Shown piece after piece: positions 49,056 through 58,750 of a DNA stretch of 64,000 bases (positions are counted from its first letter, which is position 1; every line of letters begins with the position of its first letter). Made by a program: the position numbers and the translations under genes. The stretch covers positions 620,001-684,000 of the forward strand of contig NC_026488.1 in NCBI RefSeq assembly GCF_000328475.2, written 5' to 3'. This DNA is from Mycosarcoma maydis. Taxonomy: Eukaryota; Basidiomycota; Ustilaginomycetes; Ustilaginales. The notes under the pieces are model-generated. The model searched no databases. It saw only the letters and a list, made by a program, of their open reading frames with translations, and was not told the origin of the DNA.

Positions 49056-49911
49056 AACCAGTACATTAGAAAGACCATAGGAGGGAAGCAACAAGTCTCG
49101 GCTCCTCCTCCTGACGATTTGTTCCAATACATTATCGCCTTTGGGCAAGCCATACAAGGAAAACGATCTATGCTCGCACGAGCTGAACAGTGGTGCGAGG
49201 TGCGAAGCGTTTCTGTCTGTGTTCCAAGAGAGCCTTTAGTGGGTCAAGGCGCCTCCTCCGCGGAGAGCACCGTCAAGATGTATGCGAGGTTGCAGTTATG
49301 CAAAGAGCAAAGCAGTTGAAGGGCTGATACGTGGTTGGTGTTTGTTGTTTTGAGAGACAACCTGTGAGCTGCATGGAATGCGCCTGGGATCGTCACCTTG
49401 AGTAACTAGTTATCTAGCTCGCAATGGCCCACATCCACTCAACTTTGGTGCTAAAAAGTCAATTTGCAACAGAACAGGCCAAATCGTGAATATGTGAGAC
49501 ATAAATTCGATGCACATTCGGATTTGTCGGATTGGATACAGCTGAATGATGGTAAACCTCGGTCTCGGCTGCGAGGTTTGAACCTTTGGCGCTATAGTTG
49601 CTTCAAGGTCATGCACACATGATGGGCCTGCTCTGGCCGTCAACTTTCCCACTTGGTTGTCTTGAGCATCAATGTGAATCGTGAATGGCACAAAAGTGTT
49701 CTGCAGGTCGTATTTCACGATGGTGTTCAGCAGCATGCATATATCTTTTTTCTCTTTGGAAACCGTCCACTTGCTTATTTTCGTGGTTCGGGTCTTCACG
49801 CTTCATGCTCCTGACTCCTCCTGACTCCTGGCTCCTGGCTCCGTGGCTCCGTGGCTTGCTGTTGTCGGCTGCTTGGTTATTCTTTTTCTTTTCCTTTTTA
49901 TTAACTTGTCC
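49056..49911 (+). repeat. Dispersed element, copy 1 (split by 304 bp)
   Basis: Bases 49056-49148 match 61536-61628, and 49453-49911 match 61632-62112, in the same orientation and with very few differences. Between the two blocks copy 1 carries 304 bp (49149-49452) that copy 2 replaces with a run of A. The element includes CTCCTGACTCCTGGCTCC microsatellite units and a minus-strand GGTTCAAACC that resembles a Pol III B box. No coding frame is convincing. It may be a SINE-like or other non-autonomous element; the class is unproven. Confidence 0.85.
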
Positions 49912-50369
49912 CTCTCTGACGCGTTGTTCAATCCGAGACGCCCGAAAACTCGTGACTTGGCGTTTCAACGGTTGTCCAAAATCGCTTCAGCTGTCCACGA
50001 ACCCAACGGCGAAGTGGGGTTTCTTTCTGAACAAGCCACATCACAAAGGCCGCTGAGCTGAGAACACCTCATGTTTGGCTTTGGACGCAGTCGTGAATTG
50101 ATCACTCACGAACAAGTGCACATCAAAGACTTCTCCCTCCAATGTGTTCAGAATCGTCAATTGCCAGACGGCTGAGAAAAACACTTCGAGGGTCGCCTCA
50201 TTGACATTCGTGAATGATGTGTTACCAGGCTATATCTTACCTACTTGTTGCAAGCCAATTTCTAGAAATTGGACCGAAATCGCAGAAGACGGTGTACAGC
50301 TCAATGCGCCTCGACATGGCACTGCGATCTGTTGAGACAGGCGACGTTATCAACTGGCTACCCAAGCAT
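49912..50369. other. Spacer between repeat copy 1 and the FSP1-like gene
   Basis: No gene is seen. Confidence 0.4.
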
Positions 50370-51617
50370 CTACTTGAATGGTGCAAGAGGCCTGAGGTCG
50401 TCGGTCCTTGCGTCTGACGTTGAATCAGGAGCAAAGACTGCGCTGTACCGATTCTTAAACGCAGATAGCCCAAGCGAACGGCTCTTGATGAGTGAGGTGA
50501 ACAGCTTTCCAAACACCGGCCACACTAATTGAGTTGCGCCACCTGATGTCCCCAGGGACACGGACATTAACGAAGTGGCTTTCGAATGTTCCTTGAGACC
50601 GGAGGAAATGTTTAGTACTTGTCCTAAAACTTGATCAGCAACAACTCTTGCGTGATCTTCTGCTGCGGAATATGTTTTGGGATCGGATGTGTTGGCAGCA
50701 TCGCCAACACAGAACCAGCGAGCTTGCAGAGGTTCATACTTGAGTCGAAGCGTTCTTGGATCAACATCGACGTATCGTGGAGGCGTCGACCGTGACTCGG
50801 ATTTCCTTACTTGAACAGAGTCCGTCAACGCGTCAGAATTCAGCGCAGAGGCGTTGGCTCCGCCACCTGTGCCTATAAAGAGGAAGTCGCAGTCCACTTT
50901 GGTTCCATCCGAAACCGCCAGCTGCTGTACTGGTGACAAGAGTCGATACGCCGAAGCTCGCAACTCATCGGTCACTTGAATGGATGTGTTTAGGCGGACG
51001 TCTACGCTCAAGCGCTCAAGCTGAGCGAGTAGCTGCGCGTGGAGAGGCTCACGCCATCCTTTTAGTAATTGTGGCGATCGCTCGAGCAAGGTAATTTGTG
51101 TGTCGCGGTGTAGTTCTCTAACCTCACCTGCGAACTCGACTCCTACAGCACCACCTCCGAGAATGACAACATTCTTGGCAGCAGCAATATCAGCTTGCGT
51201 GCAACGAAAGGCGTTGATGCTTTCTTGCCAGTTCTGGCTGAACGGTACCATAGGATACGGGTAACAGAGACCAGTGCTGATTATACCGACATCCACCTCG
51301 ATGCGATCAGATTCAAAAGGTGCTGGAGCAACTCTGTCAAGACGAACATGATCGCTGGCTATCTCGACCACGCGCATTTTCTTGAGGAGAATATGGCGTG
51401 ACGTTGCAGGAAAGATTGTATCGAGCGAGGCAAAGACTTTGTTCTCGTACCCCGGCATCACTGCAGCACGCAAGGCACCGACAATCCAAAAGGCGAATTC
51501 GTTGGCTTCGATGAGCACGATTCGGTGCGTGACGGGAAGGCGTTTCTGCAGAGCCCGTGCCGTCTGTGCACCACCGGCTGATGCCCCAATGATTACAACG
51601 TTCTTGATGCCATCCAT
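50370..51617 (-). CDS. FAD/NAD(P)-dependent oxidoreductase of the AIF/AMID/FSP1 family
   Basis: Start ATG 51617 (MDGIKNVVIIGASAGG); the frame is open upstream only from TTG. One exon, 415 residues. The first Rossmann motif is GASAGG (11-16) for FAD. The second, VVILGGGAVGVEFAGE (about 150-165), is the NAD(P)H site. GTGGG at about 249-253 and WFCVGDAANT (301-310) are the FAD-binding end motifs. This layout is that of AMID/FSP1-like enzymes and fungal Aif1 relatives, which reduce quinones using NAD(P)H. Human FSP1 is 373 aa. No mitochondrial presequence is visible from this start. The C-terminal 60 residues include a hydrophobic VWPVFGKLF segment that could touch membranes (inference). Confidence 0.9.
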   Translation of the reverse strand: MDGIKNVVIIGASAGGAQTARALQKRLPVTHRIVLIEANEFAFWIVGALRAAVMPGYENKVFASLDTIFPATSRHILLKKMRVVEIASDHVRLDRVAPAPFESDRIEVDVGIISTGLCYPYPMVPFSQNWQESINAFRCTQADIAAAKNVVILGGGAVGVEFAGEVRELHRDTQITLLERSPQLLKGWREPLHAQLLAQLERLSVDVRLNTSIQVTDELRASAYRLLSPVQQLAVSDGTKVDCDFLFIGTGGGANASALNSDALTDSVQVRKSESRSTPPRYVDVDPRTLRLKYEPLQARWFCVGDAANTSDPKTYSAAEDHARVVADQVLGQVLNISSGLKEHSKATSLMSVSLGTSGGATQLVWPVFGKLFTSLIKSRSLGLSAFKNRYSAVFAPDSTSDARTDDLRPLAPFK

Positions 51618-54600
51618 TCTGTACTGTTTCGGGGTACCTGATGCCAAGATTGCGGTCAGGGAAGGGAGGGGTAGTTGGTCAACAACATGTGAGCTATAAA
51701 GTATGGGCACTCTAGATAGGCAAGTTACGGTGCAAGACCTTCGAGCACTGCACCTGGGGAGTGACAAGGTAGACTGGGATGGAAAAATTTGTCCAGCTCA
51801 TGTTGGGCTTGTCCCTTCTCAACTTTCAAAGATTGCGCATTCGCATGTCCAAGTCAGATGATGTCTGATCGCCTGGCCTAAAAGTGTGCAGCTTCTTTAT
51901 CTGATTTCGGATCTATCGCTTCACAATCGTGATAAGCCGCCTTGTCGAGAACCTAAAAAGGCTTGGGTCGGTGTATGATACTTTTTTTCAAAGACAAAAA
52001 TCTAGTCGCCTTGCCACATTACTGTATAGTCCAAACGTGAATCACGAATCTAGCTTGTCACATGCAAGTATTTGTTCTTCAATCCAAGGCAGAATAAGGA
52101 GGGCAACTGACATTAAGCGCAGCATCATTTCGAAACTCGGGTTTGTTCGGCTAACGGCATTCAAAATGTGTCAAGACCTACTCACGCTGCACCGAAAGAG
52201 TGTCAGACTTCTATCGCCGTCGCTGAAACCCGTCGCTGAACCCGTACTGCTCATGACATTACCTCGCTCGAACGAAAGGACATGAGCGAAGCGATGAAGA
52301 ACAGAACGGGTCAATTGCCTTACTCGAGCTCCCAGCCGTGGCCACCTGGTGTGTGAGCAGCGGGCCACTACGTGTACCAGTTGCGAACGGCGGCTGGAAA
52401 GCATCAAGAGACGGCCCCCAATCAAGAAAGGCGGCGGGTCAGAGATCGCGCCACGCGGCAATGGAGCGGTCTATGGCGGCTTGTGCTGGCGTAAAGGGCG
52501 GAGCTGGATGTAGTGGCGCGTCTGACAGCTGATTTGTCGATATAGCGGCGGAAACAGTTGCTCATCTATTTTTTTTTGATTTCATACACCGACCCAAGCC
52601 TATGGAGGCTTATGCGGGAGTCAAGAATGATAGGTACAGGCTGTGGATAGTGAGTCACGTGATGGGTCAAAGTGCTGTACGGTTAAATCCTCCCCTGCTT
52701 AGTCATGATGCATGGGCAAGGGGGTCCGAACGACGTCTCGGCCGGTTGGCCGTGTTGACGGATGTTGGTGTCTGGAATAAGATGAAGTGGGATGTGGTGA
52801 AGGAGAGTGAAGGAGTGAGAAGGTTATGGACTGAGCGACAGTGGTGTACCATGTACAGGAAAGCGCGCTCTCAAGTACGCAGTCACCTCTGTAGCGAATT
52901 GTATCTGCCGAGAGCGCGGATATTCACGATTGTCGTCATCAAAATTGTTGAAGGCTGCCCACGTCACCGCGCCGAGGCGAAAGGATTGGCCTGACAATCA
53001 GGTCTAGAACCTTGATCGCGAATCTTTGCAAGTCTGTGCGCGTTCCTACGCGAAAGCTGACAAGCGCCAACTAGATTCACAAGTCATGAGTCATGATTTA
53101 CACCTTCGGGTATGGGCGCCATCGCTCCTCACACACAGATTTGGCAATCCAAAACGGAAACATCAATCCCCAGCAAATAACTTGAATGAGCTGATTGTTT
53201 CGTTTGCGGATTGCTAGTATGGGATCTTGCGTAACATGTTTGATTGCTTTGAAAGTATGGTTTTTTGGAGTGACAAGCACTCATGTAGACATGGTTCAGC
53301 GTGCTTCAATGAAATCATCTGTCTGGTCTGCATAAAGCAGCCCTAAAAACCATCCAATCAGGGAGTACCCTCCGAATGAGTCCAGGTGTAACTTACCTAT
53401 TGTCCACAGGCCAACAGCTCCAGAACACGTGCTCAAGCATGGTGACAGTATTCACATGGATGAACAGAGTGCATGGCGGTAAAGAGGGAAAAACACATTA
53501 GTAAGTCGAGACATTCCAGCTCAGCGAGGCGGATAGTAGTTTTTGCCCAGTCAGTGCCGTGCGCTGGAGGTTCCTTGTGTGTGTTTGTGGTCGGGAAGGC
53601 TCGAACTAAACGAAAGGTAGCAAAAAGGGATCCATGCTTTGCAATTGCGCCCGAAAAGCGAGACGGGAGAGAGCTTCGGGAAGGGTTAGAAAGAGAGGCG
53701 GAATCGAGTGTGCTGTTGGCGCCTTGACCTCTGAAATGGCTCTGGTCGATGTTTAGACCCCTCTTGCAGATTGACCGGCTCTACCGGGATAGCGGTGTCA
53801 GTGAAGAGCGGAACAAATTCTTCGTGGTTGTGTCAGCGAATGTAAAATAGAAACTTTGCGATGGTCCTGAATGGTTGAACAGAATGCCTTTCAGCACTTA
53901 CTATTGGTGCGGTGGATTTGACGGAAACGAACGAAAGCAAGAATCAGCTCAACAGCCTGAGTCGTGCCAAATACCATGTCAGTGGTCTCCAAGCGAAGTT
54001 CGAGACTCGAACCTTCTGGTTCTACCTTATCCGCACCAGAAGCAGCACACTCTGGAGCGGTGAGAGCACATCGACGTCGGGAACTTCCGGAGACGTAGGA
54101 TTAGTGCAGCCAGTCGTTTTCAGGAAGCAATCAAGCTTGGGTAAGGGGCGGAGGCAGACACGAGGCGCCACAGTCACCAGTTTTGTTTCGGAATATGAAA
54201 GTGAGTGAGTGTCGTTTGCAGTCAATCGACATGCTACTCTTGGTATCTAACACTGGACGAACTTCGCCGTGCGCTGTCAACATCGATCTGAACTGACTTA
54301 ACTCGCGACTTATCACGTATTAATAATGCAGCTGAAACGAATCGATCTTAGTTCCCAACGCACAATGCACGTTGCAGTTCATATTGCGATCATTCACGTT
54401 GCGATCACTCCTTCGTTAATTCCCCGATCCTTGTATGTGTCTTCTATGCAGGGTCTTCGTTTTGTGGGTCTTCTTTTTATGAAGCACTCACGCTAGCAAC
54501 TCAGGACCGTGGACTGACAGGAGGCGTGTGTATCGCGAGCTGGCAAGAGCGACAGACCGTCTGTCTGCCTTACTCAGGACTTCTGTACATGGTTTAAGAG

Positions 54601-55317
54601 GCAGACCGTCTGCCTCACTCGTGAATTTCTGTATCACGCGTAAGGAATTATTTTAGGATGTGAGATTCACATTGCTAAGAACTATCACTACAAAATTCAA
54701 AAGATCCAACCGATTCACAGATACTTGAGAATAATTAGGGGGAAAACCCCGTGATGGTTCTCGGCAGTTTTGATGAAGGGAAGAAAATGGTGAAAAGATC
54801 GCTTAGATTTTCTGGACTCGAGACTACATACAAAGTGAGCATATTTATGTCTTTATGAACTGCTCGTCCTGCGACTCGGGACATCCATCTCCTCTTTCCT
54901 TCCCGTCTTCGCTCTGTGCGGGACGTGGCTTGTGTGCCTTTCGGTGGTAGGCTCTTGCAGAGTAGGCGAGGGCTATCTCATCTCTGCTCACGTTTGGTTG
55001 AGTAACCCCGGGTAATCGCGGTTGAGTAACCCTGGGTAATCGCACGCAATTTCCGTTTGATCGCGCAGGGACTATGCCGAAATGGTCTTGGTCAACCATT
55101 GTATCTTCAACTCAGATTCGTGATTCACGGTTCAAATTTGAAAGGGGTCTGTGCTGCGAGCGGACCTTCTCCACTCGTGACTGTAACACAATTTGCTCGT
55201 CCGAGTGCGCCCTGCATTTGGTGTTGCACCCTTTTTCTTCCTTTCTTAACGCCTCCTTCCAAACATCTCACCACTTTGTCCTCGTTCCCTACTCCTGTTT
55301 TTGCCAACACTCCAATC
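51618..55317. other. 3.7-kb spacer without a recognised gene
   Basis: Open frames are short, and none has a recognisable motif or a clear splice-linked partner. Notable sequence: related CAGACCGTCTG inverted repeats near 54554 and 54604, and a 23-bp direct repeat at about 55000-55045. Confidence 0.45.
54998..55044. repeat. 23-bp direct repeat upstream of the HNH gene
   Basis: Two adjacent copies of GGTTGAGTAACCCCGGGTAA followed by TCGC, differing at one base; each contains the partial palindrome GGTTGAGTAACC. It lies about 270 bp upstream of the HNH gene start and could be a protein-binding site; that is inference. Confidence 0.7.
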
Positions 55318-56492
55318 ATGTCTTCGAGCTCGATAGAGCCGCAGCAAGAATCACATCAGCGCATCGGCTACGATACCAGTGCCCGGAAATGGGCTGGTCA
55401 AGGCATCGCGGTAATCAGTGACAGAAGTGGCCAGGTGCTCCTTTCCGTCCCAATCCAGTTCCTTAGTCAAGGATTGGTCAACAATTTCGGTTTTGTGCTT
55501 CAGAGCATTCACATGTCCTACGATGTGAAAGACGGCCAAATTCGCAGCGAGCAAGGTGTCGAATGTAGCCCTCTGGACGCTGTTACTCCTGGTCGCTTCG
55601 TGTACTGGAATCCTGGTATGCACAGATTACAAGGAGCCTGCCTCGCCATCTCTGTATTGCGATCCGGATGGACCGCTAACAAAACCTACTACCTCTCCAC
55701 ATCTTCCCGACACAGAGATTGTCTGTTGCAGGCCACGCATCGGACCCCGTTTCAAGTTCATGTCGAGACCTCCTCACGCTGGCGATGATCTGGCAAGCAC
55801 GATGAGCGATTCTAAACGATCCTCTGCAAATCAGGTGTGTTTGACATTCGACGAAGCAAGGTATACATATTCTACACCAGGATCTTTCAGCTCACTCTGT
55901 GTCTTTCCACACCTCATCAGTCCAAATTTCGTTTCACAGTGGTAGCAAGAGATTATTTTTGTCTGGTTTCAGACGTTGAATACCCCTCTTGCACAGCGGC
56001 TCATATTCTCCCAGTTTCTCGGCCCGAGGTTCGTATATACTTCTACCGCTTTGCCTTACATGAATGCATCCGCTGATCACCAGACTTTATTGGCCTTAGT
56101 ATTACACCGAAGTCTTGGGAGACGCGCCTACTTCCTTGTTCCAAACTCAGTTCGGAATTCTACTACGAGACGACATTCATCATGCTTTCGACAGAGGGCA
56201 TATCGCTCTATATCCTTTGGTGAGTGGTCACCTAAACCGCGTTAAGCTGCTCTTGACGGTAACAATACTAATGAGCATTGTCCATTTATCGCCCCAGATG
56301 AATGCGGAGAACGAGCTCGTGGTTCACATCTTCTATCCTGAAACACAATCTCAGAAGGAGTTTCATGGAAAGATTTTACGCCCAAGTAACCGCTTTCGTG
56401 GCCCATCAGATGACTATCCTGACACACAAATGCTGCTCTTTCATTATCAGCAGTGTGTGATCAAGTGCTTAAGAGGTTGGTCTGCTTTCTGA
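55318..56492 (+). CDS. HNH-nuclease-domain protein, four exons
   Basis: Exons are 55318-55615, 55835-56028, 56100-56219 and 56298-56492, giving 268 residues; introns start GTATGC, GTTCGT and GTGAGT and end AATCAG, CCTTAG and CCCCAG, and phases 1, 0, 0 join. The second intron end has a good branch site (TTCTAAAC). The HNH-like core (HNH_2 type) is VVARDYFCLVSD, then AAHILPVSRPE and GILLRDDIHHAFDRGHIALYP, with paired histidines and the downstream LLR-D-x-H-x-x-F-D block. The end is FHYQQCVIKCLRGW. Such proteins occur in fungal genomes and resemble metal-dependent nucleases; real activity and substrate are unknown. An alternative acceptor at 55715 also joins in phase but leads to an early stop without the HNH region. 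Confidence 0.72.
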
Positions 56493-57612
56493 TGTGCGCC
56501 GCTTTCGCATCCACTTGCCTTCACCAACTAAGCGAATCCGACCTGTTCGTAAACCCTGATCCCATTGCTTCTGCCTCTCGACAAGCGATCACGTTCCCGT
56601 CCAGAGCGCAGCGCATCGCCCGAGATGAGCCACCGGAAACGATAGAAAAGGCCGGAAGGGGAGCAGATCTCGAGACCAATGGTGAAATGTAGTTGGCATT
56701 GTCACAGGTCGAAATCGCGCATATTGTTTCCAGTCCAAAAAGGCTCTCGGCGATGGAGGGTCGTCATTGTGTGATCCATGATCATCATCGAAAAAGAAAC
56801 GCAAGTTACGGTACCTTGGCCTTAGGTGTAGGCTTTTGGCCTCAGTCAAACTAACCGACAATGTGGCATTCGTCGCCGGCAGCGATTCGCTAGCGTACTG
56901 GAGTCAAGTGAAGGATGGAAAATGCGAACCACTATGCAGAGACAGGATGTAAATTTTGAACAGGCTAGGCTAAGCTGGCAACGGCAAATCATGGCGAGGA
57001 ACAATCTTGATTCTCGTGCGCGGTTGCCACTGGATAGCAAGTCTGAGGAAAAGTTGGGGCAAGCTCAAGAGGTAGTCGGAGAAGCAAAATATTGTGCCTA
57101 AGGGCAAGTTCCGGGGGCTTTGGAATATCACACCATCTGCGCTGATGAACATCCAGGCGACAAGTGACACTTGTCATGATACAAATGTCTGGAGACCGCA
57201 AAGGATCGAGCAAAGTCACAGTACGCACGATGGAAGGGTCTAATGATCTGTGTGGCCCAGCAGGAAAAATTTCCTTGCTAGCTTCCTTCTATCATCCAAG
57301 ACCTTTCCGAATTTATAAACGAACGATAATGGCTCACTGAGCCACTAAACGATCCACCATCACTTTGGCCATTGCTCCAGCATTGGTCTACTGTACATAA
57401 ATGCAGAAGAAGAACTACGTTCATCCGATGGAAGCTCGAACAGCACAAGCAATCAAGATGCCCAGGTCCAAGACATATTCCGATTGGCAAGAATTCTGGG
57501 CACCAAGCAGAATGAGACTTTGCAACAATCCGCGTTTGTTGGCTCTGCTAGACAGGCTCGGTCAATCTGGTGCGCAATTGATCAGAACCACAGCGTAATC
57601 TCGGGGGCAAGT
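56493..57612. other. Region between the HNH gene and the transcription-factor relic
   Basis: No intact gene. Minus-strand fragments such as LGILIACAVRAS (near 57450) may be further decayed 3' parts of the adjacent transcription-factor relic, but this is not certain. Confidence 0.35.
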
Positions 57613-58622
57613 TCACGCATCGTATGATGCATCGAGCCAATGTCTGCGCTGCATCGTGGGAAGAAAGAGCCCCCACAGACTGGATGCATGCTGGCTCGAC
57701 GAGCAGGATGAGGAGATGGCCAATAATTCTACTGCTGCGTCTGCTTCTGTAACGATTTGCTCGAGCAAATCGGCATTGGGGAGATCTTGCTCATGACTGT
57801 CGAGTCGATTAAGTCCCATCTTGACGGCAAGACAGATCGCCATAGTGTTGAAGGTTGCGTAGGTGCGATGTCAACGGCGATGGAGATAATAGTGGCGCAT
57901 GGATACAACCGCTTAAAGCAAGGTCATCGCGGGTGTTTCGAGTCGCGAGTCCAGATACAAGAGATCGAGTGCCGCGTCGCAAAACGCTTGGGAAGCAGCA
58001 TCGAGATTGGCTTGACTGACAAAGTCGAGGCTATAATGCTGGAGTTCCTCGATGGTGAGATGGTGAAAGGAACCCAGCAATAAAAAAAACACCAACAGCC
58101 AGCCAGATGCCGTGGGGTTGCACATCGGCACTTGAGGTTAGCGTCGTCGTGAGCGGCAGGCGTTGAGCCAGTTGCCGCAATGCTCGCCTTGATTACTGGC
58201 TTGCCGCCAATGGCGATGGCGGGATGACTGTATATTCTGGATGGTAGAGCTTTGATGGCGGTCATGAGGCTGTGGTTAGAGAGGTCGAGTGTAGCTTTGA
58301 CATGTTGCAAACGGGTGATGAGAGGCTGGTACTGACGGAGGAAGCAAGATTGTATTGCTAGCACTTCAACGCCCGGTACAACGTGGACAAATCAGAATGT
58401 AATGAGGGAGCGCAGTGAGGTTGAACCAGGAAGTAGAGCCAAAGCTCGCATGCGACTGTCGATCGAGCCTGCTTGAGAAAAGGATGAGGTAGAAAGAGGC
58501 GATACTGCAGCTGTATCCAAAGCGGATCTGGCATCGACTCGCTGGATGCGCGCATGCAGATTTTCGCGACCACTGTCGAAGGAGGCAGGACTGTGGATGG
58601 TATGGGCCTGTTGTTTCGTCAA
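57613..58622 (-). pseudogene. 5'-truncated fungal transcription factor pseudogene
   Basis: On the minus strand one frame runs from about 58622 to 58135 (SALDTAAVSPLSTSSFSQAG, later LMTAIKALPSRIYSHPAIA) with a stop at 58392. After a frame change near an eight-T run (58082-58089 on the other strand) a second frame runs 58131-57613. It reads AASQAFCDAALDLLYLDSRLE, AVVSMRHYYLHRR and TMAICLAVKMGLNRLDS, the order of the fungal_trans regulatory domain of Zn2Cys6 factors. Two more stops interrupt it (57913 and about 57868). All three stops could arise by C-to-T change (CGA or CAA to TGA or TAA). The zinc cluster is absent; the neighbouring RT-related gene ends 128 bp upstream. Family call is moderate. 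Confidence 0.6.
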
Positions 58623-58750
58623 ATCGAGGGGGGGCCCCCCTCCCGTAACAGATACTTTGATTGAGACGGTGGTAAATGAGTCCTGCCCTTACCCTGAGTA
58701 AGGCAAGACACGAAAGCGTGAACGCTGTCTGGCAGCCAACTAAGGTCGTC

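Noticed and set aside
52338..52994. Short plus-strand frames in the 3.7-kb spacer
   Set aside because: Biased Arg/Gly/Ser composition, no domain, no conserved start context; nothing to separate them from chance.
53998..54040. GTTCGAGACTCGAACC, tRNA T-arm-like
   Set aside because: No acceptor stem, D arm or anticodon arm could be folded around it on either strand.
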